Shown one piece after another: positions 24,854 through 33,387 of a stretch of DNA of 64,000 nucleotides. A model generated the notes under the pieces. It had not been told where the DNA came from. It was given only the letters and a program-made list of their open reading frames with translations, and searched no databases. Each line of letters begins with the position of its first letter. Position 1 is the stretch's first letter. Source of the stretch: C00003060 sp964440795 (GTDB taxonomy: Bacteria; Desulfobacterota; Desulfobacteria; Desulfobacterales; C00003060); NCBI GenBank assembly GCA_964440795.1, contig CAYTTQ010000006.1:1-64000 (forward strand), written 5' to 3'. The position numbers were made by a program, and so were the translations under genes.

Positions 24854-25834
24854 ATGAAGATAAAAATCGAATATATTATTTTGTTTGTCATCATATTGGG
24901 GCTTTCTATCTATCTCCTATACAGCGAGAGAAATGAGACCCATTATCAACTTCCGGACATACCGGCCATTGAGACTGACGACATTTCAAAACTCGAGCTC
25001 GCCGAACAAGCGTCTTCTATTGTATTGAAAAAGCGAGACGATCAGTGGTACATCGCTCCGCAGGACTATCCGGCGGACAATCAGAAAGTAAAAAACATGC
25101 TGAATGCCATTGCGGATTTGTCCCTGACGGCTCTGGTCTCGGAGTCCGAAAACTTTCAGCGTTACGATCTGCATCCGGACAAAAGGATCACGGTACGCGT
25201 TTGGACGGACGGCTCCCCGGTCTACACCTTCGGTATCGGCAAAACAGCCTCGTCTTTTCGCCATACCTTCGTTACCCCCGAGGGAGACGACAGGATTTAC
25301 CATGCCATGGGCAATTTCCGAAACGACTTTGACAAAACCGTTTCGGATCTCCGCGACAAAGCGGTACTTGCATTCAACGCCACAGACATCCGGCAATTGG
25401 CCGTTGCAAACGGGAAAACGGAAACGGAATTCGTGAGAAGTGAAGTGCCTGCGGAGGTAGAGGACCCGGAAACGCAAGGTCGAACGAGCACGCCGCCCTC
25501 ACGGCCTGACATCGTGTGGAAAACCGCTGATGGTCGTACCGGTGACGTAGACAAGATACGCCGATTCCTGCACACCCTTTCCGATCTGACTTGTGACGGC
25601 TATGTTGCGGAGGAGGAAAAGGTGGATACCTCAAAACCGATTTATGAGGTACGTCTGAACGGTATCAAACGGCATACGCTGTCAATCTTTGCCAAACAAA
25701 ATGAAGACGATACGCGGCATCCGGCCACATCTTCGGCCAGTGCCTATCGGTTCTATCTTCGGGAAGACCAAGCCAAAAATCTAATGAAAGCGCCTGAAGC
25801 GCTTATGAAAGACGCTTCGGCTACTGACCAATAG
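24854..25834 (+). CDS. DUF4340 domain protein of the Gld-like exporter operon
   Basis: A 326-residue protein with one N-terminal membrane helix (about residues 5-23) and the rest on the outer face of the membrane. The pattern LELAEQASSIVLKKRDDQWYIAPQ followed by VKNMLNAIADLSLTALVSES is characteristic of DUF4340, whose genes regularly follow gldG-like genes. It lies 56 bases after the GldG-like gene, completing a four-gene operon. Function unknown; probably a partner of the GldG-like subunit. Confidence 0.85.
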   Translation: MKIKIEYIILFVIILGLSIYLLYSERNETHYQLPDIPAIETDDISKLELAEQASSIVLKKRDDQWYIAPQDYPADNQKVKNMLNAIADLSLTALVSESENFQRYDLHPDKRITVRVWTDGSPVYTFGIGKTASSFRHTFVTPEGDDRIYHAMGNFRNDFDKTVSDLRDKAVLAFNATDIRQLAVANGKTETEFVRSEVPAEVEDPETQGRTSTPPSRPDIVWKTADGRTGDVDKIRRFLHTLSDLTCDGYVAEEEKVDTSKPIYEVRLNGIKRHTLSIFAKQNEDDTRHPATSSASAYRFYLREDQAKNLMKAPEALMKDASATDQ

Positions 25835-25933
25835 TCGTCTCTTCCCGGCCCGAATTTCCTAGCTCAAGTTTCGCACCCCTATTTTAACCCGACTGCCTCC
25901 GACACGGGAGTCTACAGCCGCCATACGCAGGAA

Positions 25934-26047
25934 GGTGCGGAAAGGAATTTCGTTGAACGAGGGCCTACACGGATAGAGTCCACCTTCCTTTCGGGAACCG
26001 CTTGACGGAATTGTAGGACCGAGTGAAGCGGAGTTCCTTTCCGCACC
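25934..26047. repeat. Long imperfect inverted repeat between converging genes
   Basis: A left arm at 25934-25969 (starting GGTGCGGAAAGGAA) pairs with a right arm at 26012-26047 (ending TTCCTTTCCGCACC): 36-base arms, few mismatches, 42-base loop. It lies between the plus-strand DUF4340 gene and the minus-strand FmdB-type gene. It can act as a two-way terminator, but its size and form also suit a small palindromic mobile element. Confidence 0.7.
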
Positions 26048-26085
26048 GGGCGAAAAGCGTTGTACTGGGTGCAAAACTTGAGTTC

Positions 26086-26391
26086 CTACTTTCCCGTCTT
26101 GTGATGCAGTTTATCCGCAATCCGCTTCGCTTTTTCGGACTTCGTCACGGCGGCCGCCTTGTCCGCAAAACGCGTGGCTTCAGAAAATTTTCCGTCTTTC
26201 AGATAATCCTTGACCCGCCTTTCAATCCTCGGGGTCGCCCCATCCGCCTTGACATGAACGGCCACGGCGCCTAACCGTTTGAGGGTTCGTTCGGCACCAC
26301 AGTGCGGGCAGTTCGGGGCCTCGGCATCCGCGCTCAGGATTTTTTCAAAAATTTTACCGCAATTCGGGCACTCATATTCAAATAGGGGCAT
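26086..26391 (-). CDS. FmdB family zinc-ribbon protein
   Basis: A 101-residue protein with the FmdB/CxxC_CXXC_SSSS zinc ribbon: MPLFEYECPNCGKIFEKI then NCPHCGAERTLKRL, giving two C-x2-C pairs. The C-terminal half is basic and not conserved. An AGGAA-type ribosome binding site lies just upstream of the ATG at 26391. Such proteins are widespread small regulators of unclear function; the name comes from a putative regulator of formamidase genes. It may be cotranscribed with the radical SAM gene upstream (88-base gap). Confidence 0.85.
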   Translation of the reverse strand: MPLFEYECPNCGKIFEKILSADAEAPNCPHCGAERTLKRLGAVAVHVKADGATPRIERRVKDYLKDGKFSEATRFADKAAAVTKSEKAKRIADKLHHKTGK

Positions 26392-26479
26392 GGTATCTAT
26401 TCCTACGTACTCGTTTTAACCCGGGACATACCGGTAACATCTATATGATTGCCATTGGAAGCCCGACCGTCCTACATCC

Positions 26480-27415
26480 CTACAACCTTCTCAAATACGG
26501 CATTCGGTCAAGCCTTTTTTTGAATGCCTCGTCACCGGAAAGTCTCTCCAAAACGTCATCCAGCATCGAAATCATGGCGGGCTTGTCCGCCGGAAGCATC
26601 CCGTTCACCGGGGCATAATTGGACACGTGGTCTGAAAGATACTCACACCTCACATCGAGGCGGTCGATCAGACAGCGTTGCTCTCTTAAGATCACTTCCG
26701 GACCGGGTAACTCGAATTCGCCCTCCTGCCACTCTTCGTAAAGGCCGGTGCCCGGCTGCGGAGTCAGAGTCCGCACCCGGACATAGTCCGGAGCCATGCG
26801 GTTGATCAGCGCAGCGGTTTCGACGGCGTGGTGGAACGAATCGGCCACCCCGCCTATACCCAAAAGCACATACAATGAGATCTCAAATCCCGCCTGCTTG
26901 GCCTTGTTGACCCCGGAAACCATGGTTTCCGGGCCGGCCCCCTTTTGAATCCGCTTCAGGAGGTGCTCGGACCCGGTCTCCAGCCCGATATGAAGCCGGG
27001 TAAGCCCGGCCGCCCCGATAGCCGCCAAGTCTTCCACGGACTTTCGCCTTAGTGTTTGAGCCCGAGCATAACTGGTCACACGCTCAACGGCGGGAAACTT
27101 GGCGTAAAGCCGCTCCATCACCTCACAGATGGTTCGGCGCTTTGACACCAGGCTATCCGAATCACCGATAAACACAGTCCTCACACGACCATTCGTAAAG
27201 GTTTCCGCCGTATCGATATCCGCCTTAACGGCCTCCGAGGTACGTGTTTCGAATTTCACCCCCTTGTACATGGGACAAAAAGTACAGCGGTTCCACGGAC
27301 AGCCCCGGGTCACCCGCACCAGCAGACTTTCCGCCTCGCTGGGGGGTCTAAACGGTGGAAAATCATACGCCGTGTCGTTCATGGCCAGCCGTCTTCCCAA
27401 ACGAAAGTTAAACAT
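26480..27415 (-). CDS. Radical SAM protein (COG1032-like)
   Basis: An iron-sulfur radical SAM enzyme with cluster motif RGCPWNRCTFCPMYKG, i.e. C-x4-C-x2-C rather than the textbook C-x3-C-x2-C; this spacing recurs in one COG1032 subgroup. Later elements fit the barrel: GDSDSLV, GAAGLTRLHIGLETGSEHLLKRI and YVRVRTLTPQPGTGLYEE. Length is 311 residues from 27415. A second ATG (27382, beginning MNDTAYDF) is a good alternative, because a TATAAT -10 at 27424-27429 on this strand would leave almost no leader for the first start. Substrate unknown. Confidence 0.88.
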   Translation of the reverse strand: MFNFRLGRRLAMNDTAYDFPPFRPPSEAESLLVRVTRGCPWNRCTFCPMYKGVKFETRTSEAVKADIDTAETFTNGRVRTVFIGDSDSLVSKRRTICEVMERLYAKFPAVERVTSYARAQTLRRKSVEDLAAIGAAGLTRLHIGLETGSEHLLKRIQKGAGPETMVSGVNKAKQAGFEISLYVLLGIGGVADSFHHAVETAALINRMAPDYVRVRTLTPQPGTGLYEEWQEGEFELPGPEVILREQRCLIDRLDVRCEYLSDHVSNYAPVNGMLPADKPAMISMLDDVLERLSGDEAFKKRLDRMPYLRRL

Positions 27416-27789
27416 GGATCGAAATTATATCACATTTGTAAATTAAAAACTAAATCATAGACTTGAAAAAGACAAGGGTTTCTTCGCATGTTATAAGGGC
27501 AAGGATGGGACTTCATTATCAAATGAAAACCCTATATATTGTACAGCGAGGCATTCAAATTATACATTTTGTAGTATTTTACCTTTACAAACCCCTTTTT
27601 TCTTGTTACTTCCTGCTCACGACAGGCGTCTTGATCTCGACATGGGTCAAAAGCCTGGGATGCTTGGCAATTTTCCTTGGAATGTCGATATCTCAGCGCT
27701 AAAATGGTCTTCAAAAAGCACCGCTTTGCCGGCTGTTCCGTAATGAAATACCATCAACCTTCCCGGTTCATTGTGGAGGTACTTGAATT
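27416..27789. other. AT-rich divergent intergenic region before smc
   Basis: A 374-base AT-rich stretch between the divergent radical SAM gene and smc. It holds the minus-strand -10 TATAAT at 27424-27429, and GGAGG at about 27775 ahead of smc. An open frame of 79 codons (27463-27702, plus) has no ribosome binding site and no recognised fold, so I do not call it a gene. No clear plus-strand -35/-10 pair stands out. Confidence 0.4.
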
Positions 27790-30700
27790 ATGAAGCTTAA
27801 GCAATTGGACATCTATGGATTTAAGTCCTTTGTAGAAAAGACGAGCGTCCAATTTCCGGAGGGCATTTGCGCCGTTGTCGGGCCTAATGGCTGCGGCAAG
27901 AGTAATATCGTGGATGCCCTCCGTTGGGTGATGGGCGAACAAAGTGTAAAACAACTCCGTGGCAAATCCATGGAAGATGTCATCTTTTCGGGCAGCGAAA
28001 AAAAGCCCCCGGTCAATATGGCCGAGGTCGCTCTTACTTTGGCCAACGACAACGGTTCCACCCCGGAAGAATACCGCCACTATCCCGAAATCATGGTCAG
28101 CCGCAAACTCTATCGTTCCGGAGAGAGCGGGTACTTCATCAATAAACAGCCGTGTCGACTCAAGGACGTGCAGAACCTGCTGATGGGAAGCGGCGTGGGC
28201 AGCAGGGCCTACGCTATCATCGAACAGGGAAAAATCGGCAACCTCATCGATGCCGGTCCCGAGGAACGTCGTTTTTTTATAGAGGAAGCGGCAGGCGTTA
28301 CCCGCTACAAGAGTCGAAAGCATGAAGCGTTACTCAAGATTCAGCGAACCCAACACAACTTGATGAGGATCAATGACGTCACTGTCGAAGTGAAACGACA
28401 GATGAGCGCCCTTAAGCGACAGGCAAACAAGGCTGAACGATACAAAAACTATCAAGGACAGATCAAATCACTCGAAATCCGGTTGGCTACGCACCATTAT
28501 CTCGATTTAACCGGGAAGATCGAAGAAGCGAAAGCGCTTTTCAACTCGCTCAAGGACACGGACTTCCAGCACGAATCGGATCTGGCTAAACTTGATGCCG
28601 CCATCGAAGAAATCAAAGCGGAACGAACGGCCAAACATCACGCCATCTCCGCCAAAACATCGGAAAAGAACGATCTTCAACGCGGACTGGACAAGCTGGA
28701 AGGAGCCATTGAACACAAGAGCAAAGATCTCGGTCGCTACGATGACGAAATGACCAAATTCCGTCAGGAGATCGAAGAGATCGAAAAAAAGACCCAGGAT
28801 CTTTCCAATGAATCCAGACAGTTGGAAGCACGCCGCACCGACATCTCCCGGACCTTGGAAGAAAGCAACGTCACATTAAAAGAAAAACAGGCGTCTGCAA
28901 GGAGACTGAAAACCGACCTGGACGAATTGAAAGAACGACTGGAGCAAAAAAAGGGCATGCTCGTCAATCTGGCAAGCCGAAAAGCAACTTACCAGAACAC
29001 CATTGAAAATGCATCCCGCAATCGGCAGCATCTCTCGAAACGCCTAGAGCAACTCCAGTCGGAACGGGCTGAATCCGCCGCCGATCTGGAAAGGCTCAAC
29101 ATAGAAGTGAACAAAGGCGCCAAGGCTGAACAGGACCTGAAGAGCCGACTAAACGCCATAACCGAAACGCTCGCCTCCATGGAACACAGCCTTGAAGACA
29201 ATCGCCTGGCACTGCGGGATCAAGTTCGTCAGGTCCGGGAAACGGAACTCGAGCGGCAGAAAGTACGGTCCCAACACGGCGCCCTCAAGAAGATGGACGA
29301 CACGTATCAATGGTTTAAAAAAGGGGTTCAGGCCCTGATGAAGGAATGGAAAGCCGGCAATCTTGAGAGTGCAGGGATTTGCGGGTTGGTGGCGGATATT
29401 ATCGAACCGGAACCATCCTACGAAGAAGCAGTCGAAGCAGCTCTCGGCGAAACCCTACAGTATGTGATCGTAAAGAACCAGGCCGGCGCGGCCACAGCTA
29501 CCGAACACCTTCGCGGTCTTTCGGGCGGTAGAGCCAGCCTCATTCCCGTCGACACGATAAAACCGATACCACCGGGAGACATAGCGGGCCGTTTGCAAAA
29601 CGCGGATGGCCTCATTCAACATATAAATGTTGTCTCAGGCTACCATGAACTGGTTCAAGCCCTTCTTGGGCACGTACGTGTGGCGGACGACTTGGAATCG
29701 GCAATCGCGCTCTGGAACCGTAACGGAAAGATTCAAACCATTGTAACCCCTCAAGGAGACCGGATTTGTTTTCAAGGCACGCTCACCGTCGGCAGTTCGG
29801 ACAGCAACGCAGGAGGCATCCTGACCAAGAAAAAGGAGCTTCGCCGGCTCCGGTCTCGACTGACGACACTTGACGAGGCGTTAAACACAGCTCGGCAAAA
29901 GCAGGCTGACCTGGAAAAAGAGGTCGTGAGACTGGAGACAGCCGTTCAAGAGACCCGTCAAAATCAGAGATCGACAAACCAGGAGCTGGTGGAGACCGAA
30001 AAGGCGCTCTCCCGTCTCCAGGAGAAGGTCACTCATACCCAGCAGCATTTGGAGATCCTAGACCTGGAGCAGGAACAGATCGAGGGAGAAAGATCCGATA
30101 TTGATGCGGAGGTTTCAACCCACGAAGACGGGTTGAATTCGTTGGAACAACAAATTCACGTTGAAGAATCGGCGATTGAGCAATTAAAGGGCGAGATTCT
30201 AAAACTGTCGCAAGACCAAGAAAGAGTGGACAATGAAGTCGTTGATCTCAAGATGCACTTGACCAGCCTACAGGCGGAATTTGACAGCTGTGATAATACG
30301 TTGCGCCGCCTAAAACATTTTCAACATGATAGCGACGAACGGCTGTCCCAATTACACCAAAGCCTCAAACAGGCCGAAGCAGACAAGCGGGCCACCGAAG
30401 CGGAGCTGACAACCGACAAATCCGACCTCCGACACCATTATGCCCAATTGGAGTCTTTGACCCATGCGCTTGCTGACAGTGAGGCGGAGTACCAGGCCAT
30501 AGAAGGACGATTACAGCAAAACGATCAGGCCCTATCGGAAGTAAAATCAAGACAACAGGAAACATTTAGAAAGATTCAACAGCTTGAATTCAAACTCTCT
30601 GAAAGAAGAATGAGACGGGATCACGTAACCAACAACATTATAGAAAAATACGGCTTAAACATTGCCGAGGCTGCAGACAAACCCGAGGCGGATGGGCTTT

Positions 30701-31359
30701 CGCCACAACAATTGGAGGAAAGACTCACGGAATGCAGGGAGCGAATCGCCAAAATCGGAGATGTGAATCTTACGGCCATAGAAGAATACGATAACCTGAA
30801 GGACCGATACAGTTTACTTACGTCTCAACGCGACGATCTAAACGAGGCGATCGAAGCCCTTCATCGGATTATACGAAAGATTAACCGCGTCTCCTTGAAG
30901 CGATTTATGAAGACCTTCAAGGCCGTCAATGAAAAGGTCCGGGCGGTGTTCCCAAAACTGTTTGAAGGTGGAACCGCCCAGCTGGCGTTGACCAACCCCA
31001 AACGCCCCTTGGACTCCGGGGTGTCGTTTCTGGTGAGGCCGCCGGGCAAGCGGCTCACACGGATGAGCCTTCTTTCCGGAGGCGAGAAGGCGTTGTCGGC
31101 CATCGCTTTGGTTTTCTCTTTGTTCTTGATTCGCCCTACGGCCTTTTGCATCTTGGATGAAATCGATGCTCCACTCGACAACGTCAACATATCCCGTTTC
31201 AGTCAACTCTTGAAAGAAATCGGAAGCCGTTCTCAGGTCGTAATGATCACCCACGATCGACAGACCATGGAAACGGCCAACGCACTGTTCGGGGTAACCA
31301 TGGAAGAAAAAGGCATCTCGAAGTTGGTGTCTCTTGATTTTCAGGATTCACAAAAATGA
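27790..31359 (+). CDS. smc: Chromosome segregation ATPase SMC
   Basis: Core ATPase of bacterial condensin, compacting and resolving the chromosome with ScpA and ScpB (genes at 12101 and 12931). The N-terminal head carries VGPNGCGKSNIVDALRWVMGEQ. Long coiled coils (about 170-500 and 680-1000) flank the hinge (about 515-665, with ALGETLQYVIVKNQAGA and GGRASLIPVDTI). The C-terminal head has LSGGEKALSAIALVFSL and ILDEIDAPLD. Length 1189 residues is normal. GGAGG precedes the ATG at 27790. The stop overlaps the start of ftsY by four bases. Confidence 0.98.
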   Translation: MKLKQLDIYGFKSFVEKTSVQFPEGICAVVGPNGCGKSNIVDALRWVMGEQSVKQLRGKSMEDVIFSGSEKKPPVNMAEVALTLANDNGSTPEEYRHYPEIMVSRKLYRSGESGYFINKQPCRLKDVQNLLMGSGVGSRAYAIIEQGKIGNLIDAGPEERRFFIEEAAGVTRYKSRKHEALLKIQRTQHNLMRINDVTVEVKRQMSALKRQANKAERYKNYQGQIKSLEIRLATHHYLDLTGKIEEAKALFNSLKDTDFQHESDLAKLDAAIEEIKAERTAKHHAISAKTSEKNDLQRGLDKLEGAIEHKSKDLGRYDDEMTKFRQEIEEIEKKTQDLSNESRQLEARRTDISRTLEESNVTLKEKQASARRLKTDLDELKERLEQKKGMLVNLASRKATYQNTIENASRNRQHLSKRLEQLQSERAESAADLERLNIEVNKGAKAEQDLKSRLNAITETLASMEHSLEDNRLALRDQVRQVRETELERQKVRSQHGALKKMDDTYQWFKKGVQALMKEWKAGNLESAGICGLVADIIEPEPSYEEAVEAALGETLQYVIVKNQAGAATATEHLRGLSGGRASLIPVDTIKPIPPGDIAGRLQNADGLIQHINVVSGYHELVQALLGHVRVADDLESAIALWNRNGKIQTIVTPQGDRICFQGTLTVGSSDSNAGGILTKKKELRRLRSRLTTLDEALNTARQKQADLEKEVVRLETAVQETRQNQRSTNQELVETEKALSRLQEKVTHTQQHLEILDLEQEQIEGERSDIDAEVSTHEDGLNSLEQQIHVEESAIEQLKGEILKLSQDQERVDNEVVDLKMHLTSLQAEFDSCDNTLRRLKHFQHDSDERLSQLHQSLKQAEADKRATEAELTTDKSDLRHHYAQLESLTHALADSEAEYQAIEGRLQQNDQALSEVKSRQQETFRKIQQLEFKLSERRMRRDHVTNNIIEKYGLNIAEAADKPEADGLSPQQLEERLTECRERIAKIGDVNLTAIEEYDNLKDRYSLLTSQRDDLNEAIEALHRIIRKINRVSLKRFMKTFKAVNEKVRAVFPKLFEGGTAQLALTNPKRPLDSGVSFLVRPPGKRLTRMSLLSGGEKALSAIALVFSLFLIRPTAFCILDEIDAPLDNVNISRFSQLLKEIGSRSQVVMITHDRQTMETANALFGVTMEEKGISKLVSLDFQDSQK

Positions 31360-32579
31360 AGCTTTTCAAAAAGAAAAAAGACAAAGCCGGAAACGGCGCT
31401 CCCGATAATGGGGAAACCCAACACGAGCATGACAACCTGCCGGGATCTTCCGACGACCCCGAAAATTCTTTTGTGGAACCGGAATCGGTCCCTCCGGAAG
31501 AGGATTCCACGGACGAAGAAGACCTAACAGACCCTGCACCCAAAAAGGGGTTCTTCAGCCGGTTTAAAAAACAGTCAAAGCCGACGGATACTCTGGACGA
31601 CGACCCTGAGGCAACTACCGAGTCTGCTGCTGACACCGAGGAGAAGGATGACCCACAAGAAAAAAAAGGGGGCCTTTTCAAACGGCTCCGAGATCGTCTG
31701 ACCAAGACACGGAAGGCCTTCGTCAACCGAGTGGATGCGCTTTTGCTGGGCAAAAAGGAGATCGACGAAGATCTTCTGGAAGAGCTTGAAGAAATTCTGA
31801 TTACATCCGATATCGGCGTACACACCAGCACGCGCCTGATCGAGGCGGTGCGGGAAAAGATCGAAAGAAAGGACCTAGACAGTCCGGAAGAGCTCAGGCA
31901 AGCATTGCAGGCGCAAATGGAGAGTTTTCTGCAGGTAGAACCAACGCCGGCTTTCGGCCCGGAAGACCATAAACCCCATGTCATCATGGTGGTAGGCGTC
32001 AACGGGGTCGGCAAGACCACGACCATCGGAAAGCTGGCCGCTCGCTATATGAATGGAAACAAGCAGGTATTGCTTGTGGCTGCGGATACGTTTAGAGCGG
32101 CTGCCGTGGAGCAACTTCAGATTTGGTCCCAACGTATTGGTTGCGACATCGTCAAGCACACGGGGAAGTCAGACCCCTCTGCCGTCGCTTACGATGGGAT
32201 TCAAGCGGCAAAATCCCGGGATACGGACGTTGTCATCATAGACACCGCGGGTCGACTCCATACCAAGGCCAACCTCATGGAAGAACTCAAAAAAATCCGC
32301 AGAACCGTCGCCGGGCAACTCTCCGGCGCCCCCCACGAAGTACTTCTCGTCCTGGATGCAACCACCGGCCAAAATGCCATATCCCAGGCGCAGCTCTTTG
32401 ACGAGGCCCTGGAACTTACCGGAATCGCCTTGACCAAGCTGGACGGTACGGCCAAGGGCGGTGTCGTCGTCGGGATATGTGAACGTCTGGGCGTGCCGTT
32501 GAAATATATCGGTATTGGAGAAAAGCTCGACGATTTACAGACCTTTGACGCCAACGAATTTATTCAAGCACTTTTTTAA
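31356..32579 (+). CDS. ftsY: Signal recognition particle receptor FtsY
   Basis: SRP receptor GTPase that docks ribosomes translating membrane proteins at the inner membrane. An acidic N-terminal A domain (about 1-105) contains two basic amphipathic stretches, KKGFFSRFKK and KGGLFKRLRDRLTKTR, suited to lipid binding. The helical N domain and the GTPase G domain follow, with GVNGVGKTTTIGKLA, DTAGRLHT, TKLDGTAKGG and GIGEKLDDL. Length 407 residues. The ATG overlaps the smc stop, so the two are translationally coupled. A hairpin (GCGGTTTT/AAAAAACCGC, 32601-32622) without a T tract follows and may mark the transcript end. Confidence 0.97.
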   Translation: MKLFKKKKDKAGNGAPDNGETQHEHDNLPGSSDDPENSFVEPESVPPEEDSTDEEDLTDPAPKKGFFSRFKKQSKPTDTLDDDPEATTESAADTEEKDDPQEKKGGLFKRLRDRLTKTRKAFVNRVDALLLGKKEIDEDLLEELEEILITSDIGVHTSTRLIEAVREKIERKDLDSPEELRQALQAQMESFLQVEPTPAFGPEDHKPHVIMVVGVNGVGKTTTIGKLAARYMNGNKQVLLVAADTFRAAAVEQLQIWSQRIGCDIVKHTGKSDPSAVAYDGIQAAKSRDTDVVIIDTAGRLHTKANLMEELKKIRRTVAGQLSGAPHEVLLVLDATTGQNAISQAQLFDEALELTGIALTKLDGTAKGGVVVGICERLGVPLKYIGIGEKLDDLQTFDANEFIQALF

Positions 32580-32632
32580 GGTTGGGAGTTGAGCTTCGAT
32601 GCGGTTTTCTTTAAAAAACCGCCTCAGGCGCA

Positions 32633-32661
32633 TTGACAAAGGACTCGTATGCATATATGAG
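32633..32661 (+). promoter_or_regulatory. Probable promoter of the HU gene
   Basis: TTGACA at 32633-32638, then TATATG (32654-32659, spacer 15) or TATGAG (32656-32661, spacer 17). GGGGGAG at about 32712-32718 is the ribosome binding site before the ATG at 32727. Confidence 0.5.
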
Positions 32662-32726
32662 AAACCATTATCGTCTCGAGCATGGGGTTATGGGGACGCC
32701 ACTAAAACAAAGGGGGGAGACACAAC

Positions 32727-32999
32727 ATGACGAAAGCGGAAGTTATCGAACAAATGGCCCAGGATGCAGGCATAACCAAAGCTGCTGCAGGGGCCGCACT
32801 GAACTCATTTACGACCAATGTAACAAAGGCGTTGAAGAAGAAAGACGGCAAGGTGACCTTGGTCGGATTTGGTACGTTCCAGAAAACCCGGCGTAAAGCC
32901 AGGAAGGGAAGAAATCCGCAAACCGGAGACCCGATCAAAATTAAGGCCTCCAACACGGTCAAGTTCAAGCCCGGCAAGGCCCTTAAGGACGCCATTTGA
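32727..32999 (+). CDS. HU family DNA-binding protein
   Basis: A nucleoid-associated dimeric DNA-bending protein of 90 residues. The family pattern is complete: TKAEVIEQMAQDAGITKAAA, VTLVGFGTFQKTRRKAR, then GRNPQTGDPIKIKASNTVKF in the DNA-binding arm and FKPGKALKDAI at the end. It has its own promoter and is likely highly expressed. It could be HupA/HupB-like or IHF-like; the signature GRNPQTG is the HU type. Confidence 0.95.
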   Translation: MTKAEVIEQMAQDAGITKAAAGAALNSFTTNVTKALKKKDGKVTLVGFGTFQKTRRKARKGRNPQTGDPIKIKASNTVKFKPGKALKDAI

Positions 33000-33022
33000 T
33001 CACCGGGAGAGCTGTGGTACGA

Positions 33023-33067
33023 ATCGTTCCCGTTGAGTAGCAGCTTGGGTGTATCGGCGGGAACGAT
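33023..33067. terminator. Inverted repeat between converging HU and acylphosphatase genes
   Basis: Perfect 10-base arms ATCGTTCCCG (33023-33032) and CGGGAACGAT (33058-33067) around a 25-base loop, lying between two converging genes. There is no T tract, so it is a possible two-way terminator only. Confidence 0.4.
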
Positions 33068-33077
33068 AACCATTGCC

Positions 33078-33356
33078 TCAATAGGCGATGCGGAAACCCT
33101 CGAACTCATCCGTGGGTGTTTCATTTTCCACTTCCACCCGGTTTACCCGGGCTAACGGCGGGCCCGTTTCACACCACTGAAGCATAGACCGGACTTTCGA
33201 ATCCTCACCTTCGAACACCGCTTCTACTTTACCGTTGGGCAGGTTTCTCACCCATCCGTCCAGACCACGCTCCTCGGCGGCGCGACGGGTTTCCATCCGA
33301 AAACATACACCTTGCACCCGGCCGTCGATCAAAACCCGGACTCGTTTCTTTTCCAT
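33078..33356 (-). CDS. acyP: Acylphosphatase
   Basis: Hydrolyses the carboxyl-phosphate bond of acylphosphates. It has the standard 92-residue ferredoxin-like fold with VLIDGRVQGVCFRMETRR (catalytic Arg20) and GWVRNLPNGKVEAVFEGE (catalytic Asn38). AGGAGG lies just upstream of the ATG at 33356. It is the last gene of the long minus-strand run, 31 bases after ligA. Confidence 0.95.
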   Translation of the reverse strand: MEKKRVRVLIDGRVQGVCFRMETRRAAEERGLDGWVRNLPNGKVEAVFEGEDSKVRSMLQWCETGPPLARVNRVEVENETPTDEFEGFRIAY

Positions 33357-33387
33357 ACCTCCTCCTCATAGGACATGCATAAAATAC

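Noticed and set aside
27463..27702. 79-codon open frame before smc
   Set aside because: AT-rich, no ribosome binding site, no recognisable fold, and it lies where promoters of the divergent genes are expected.
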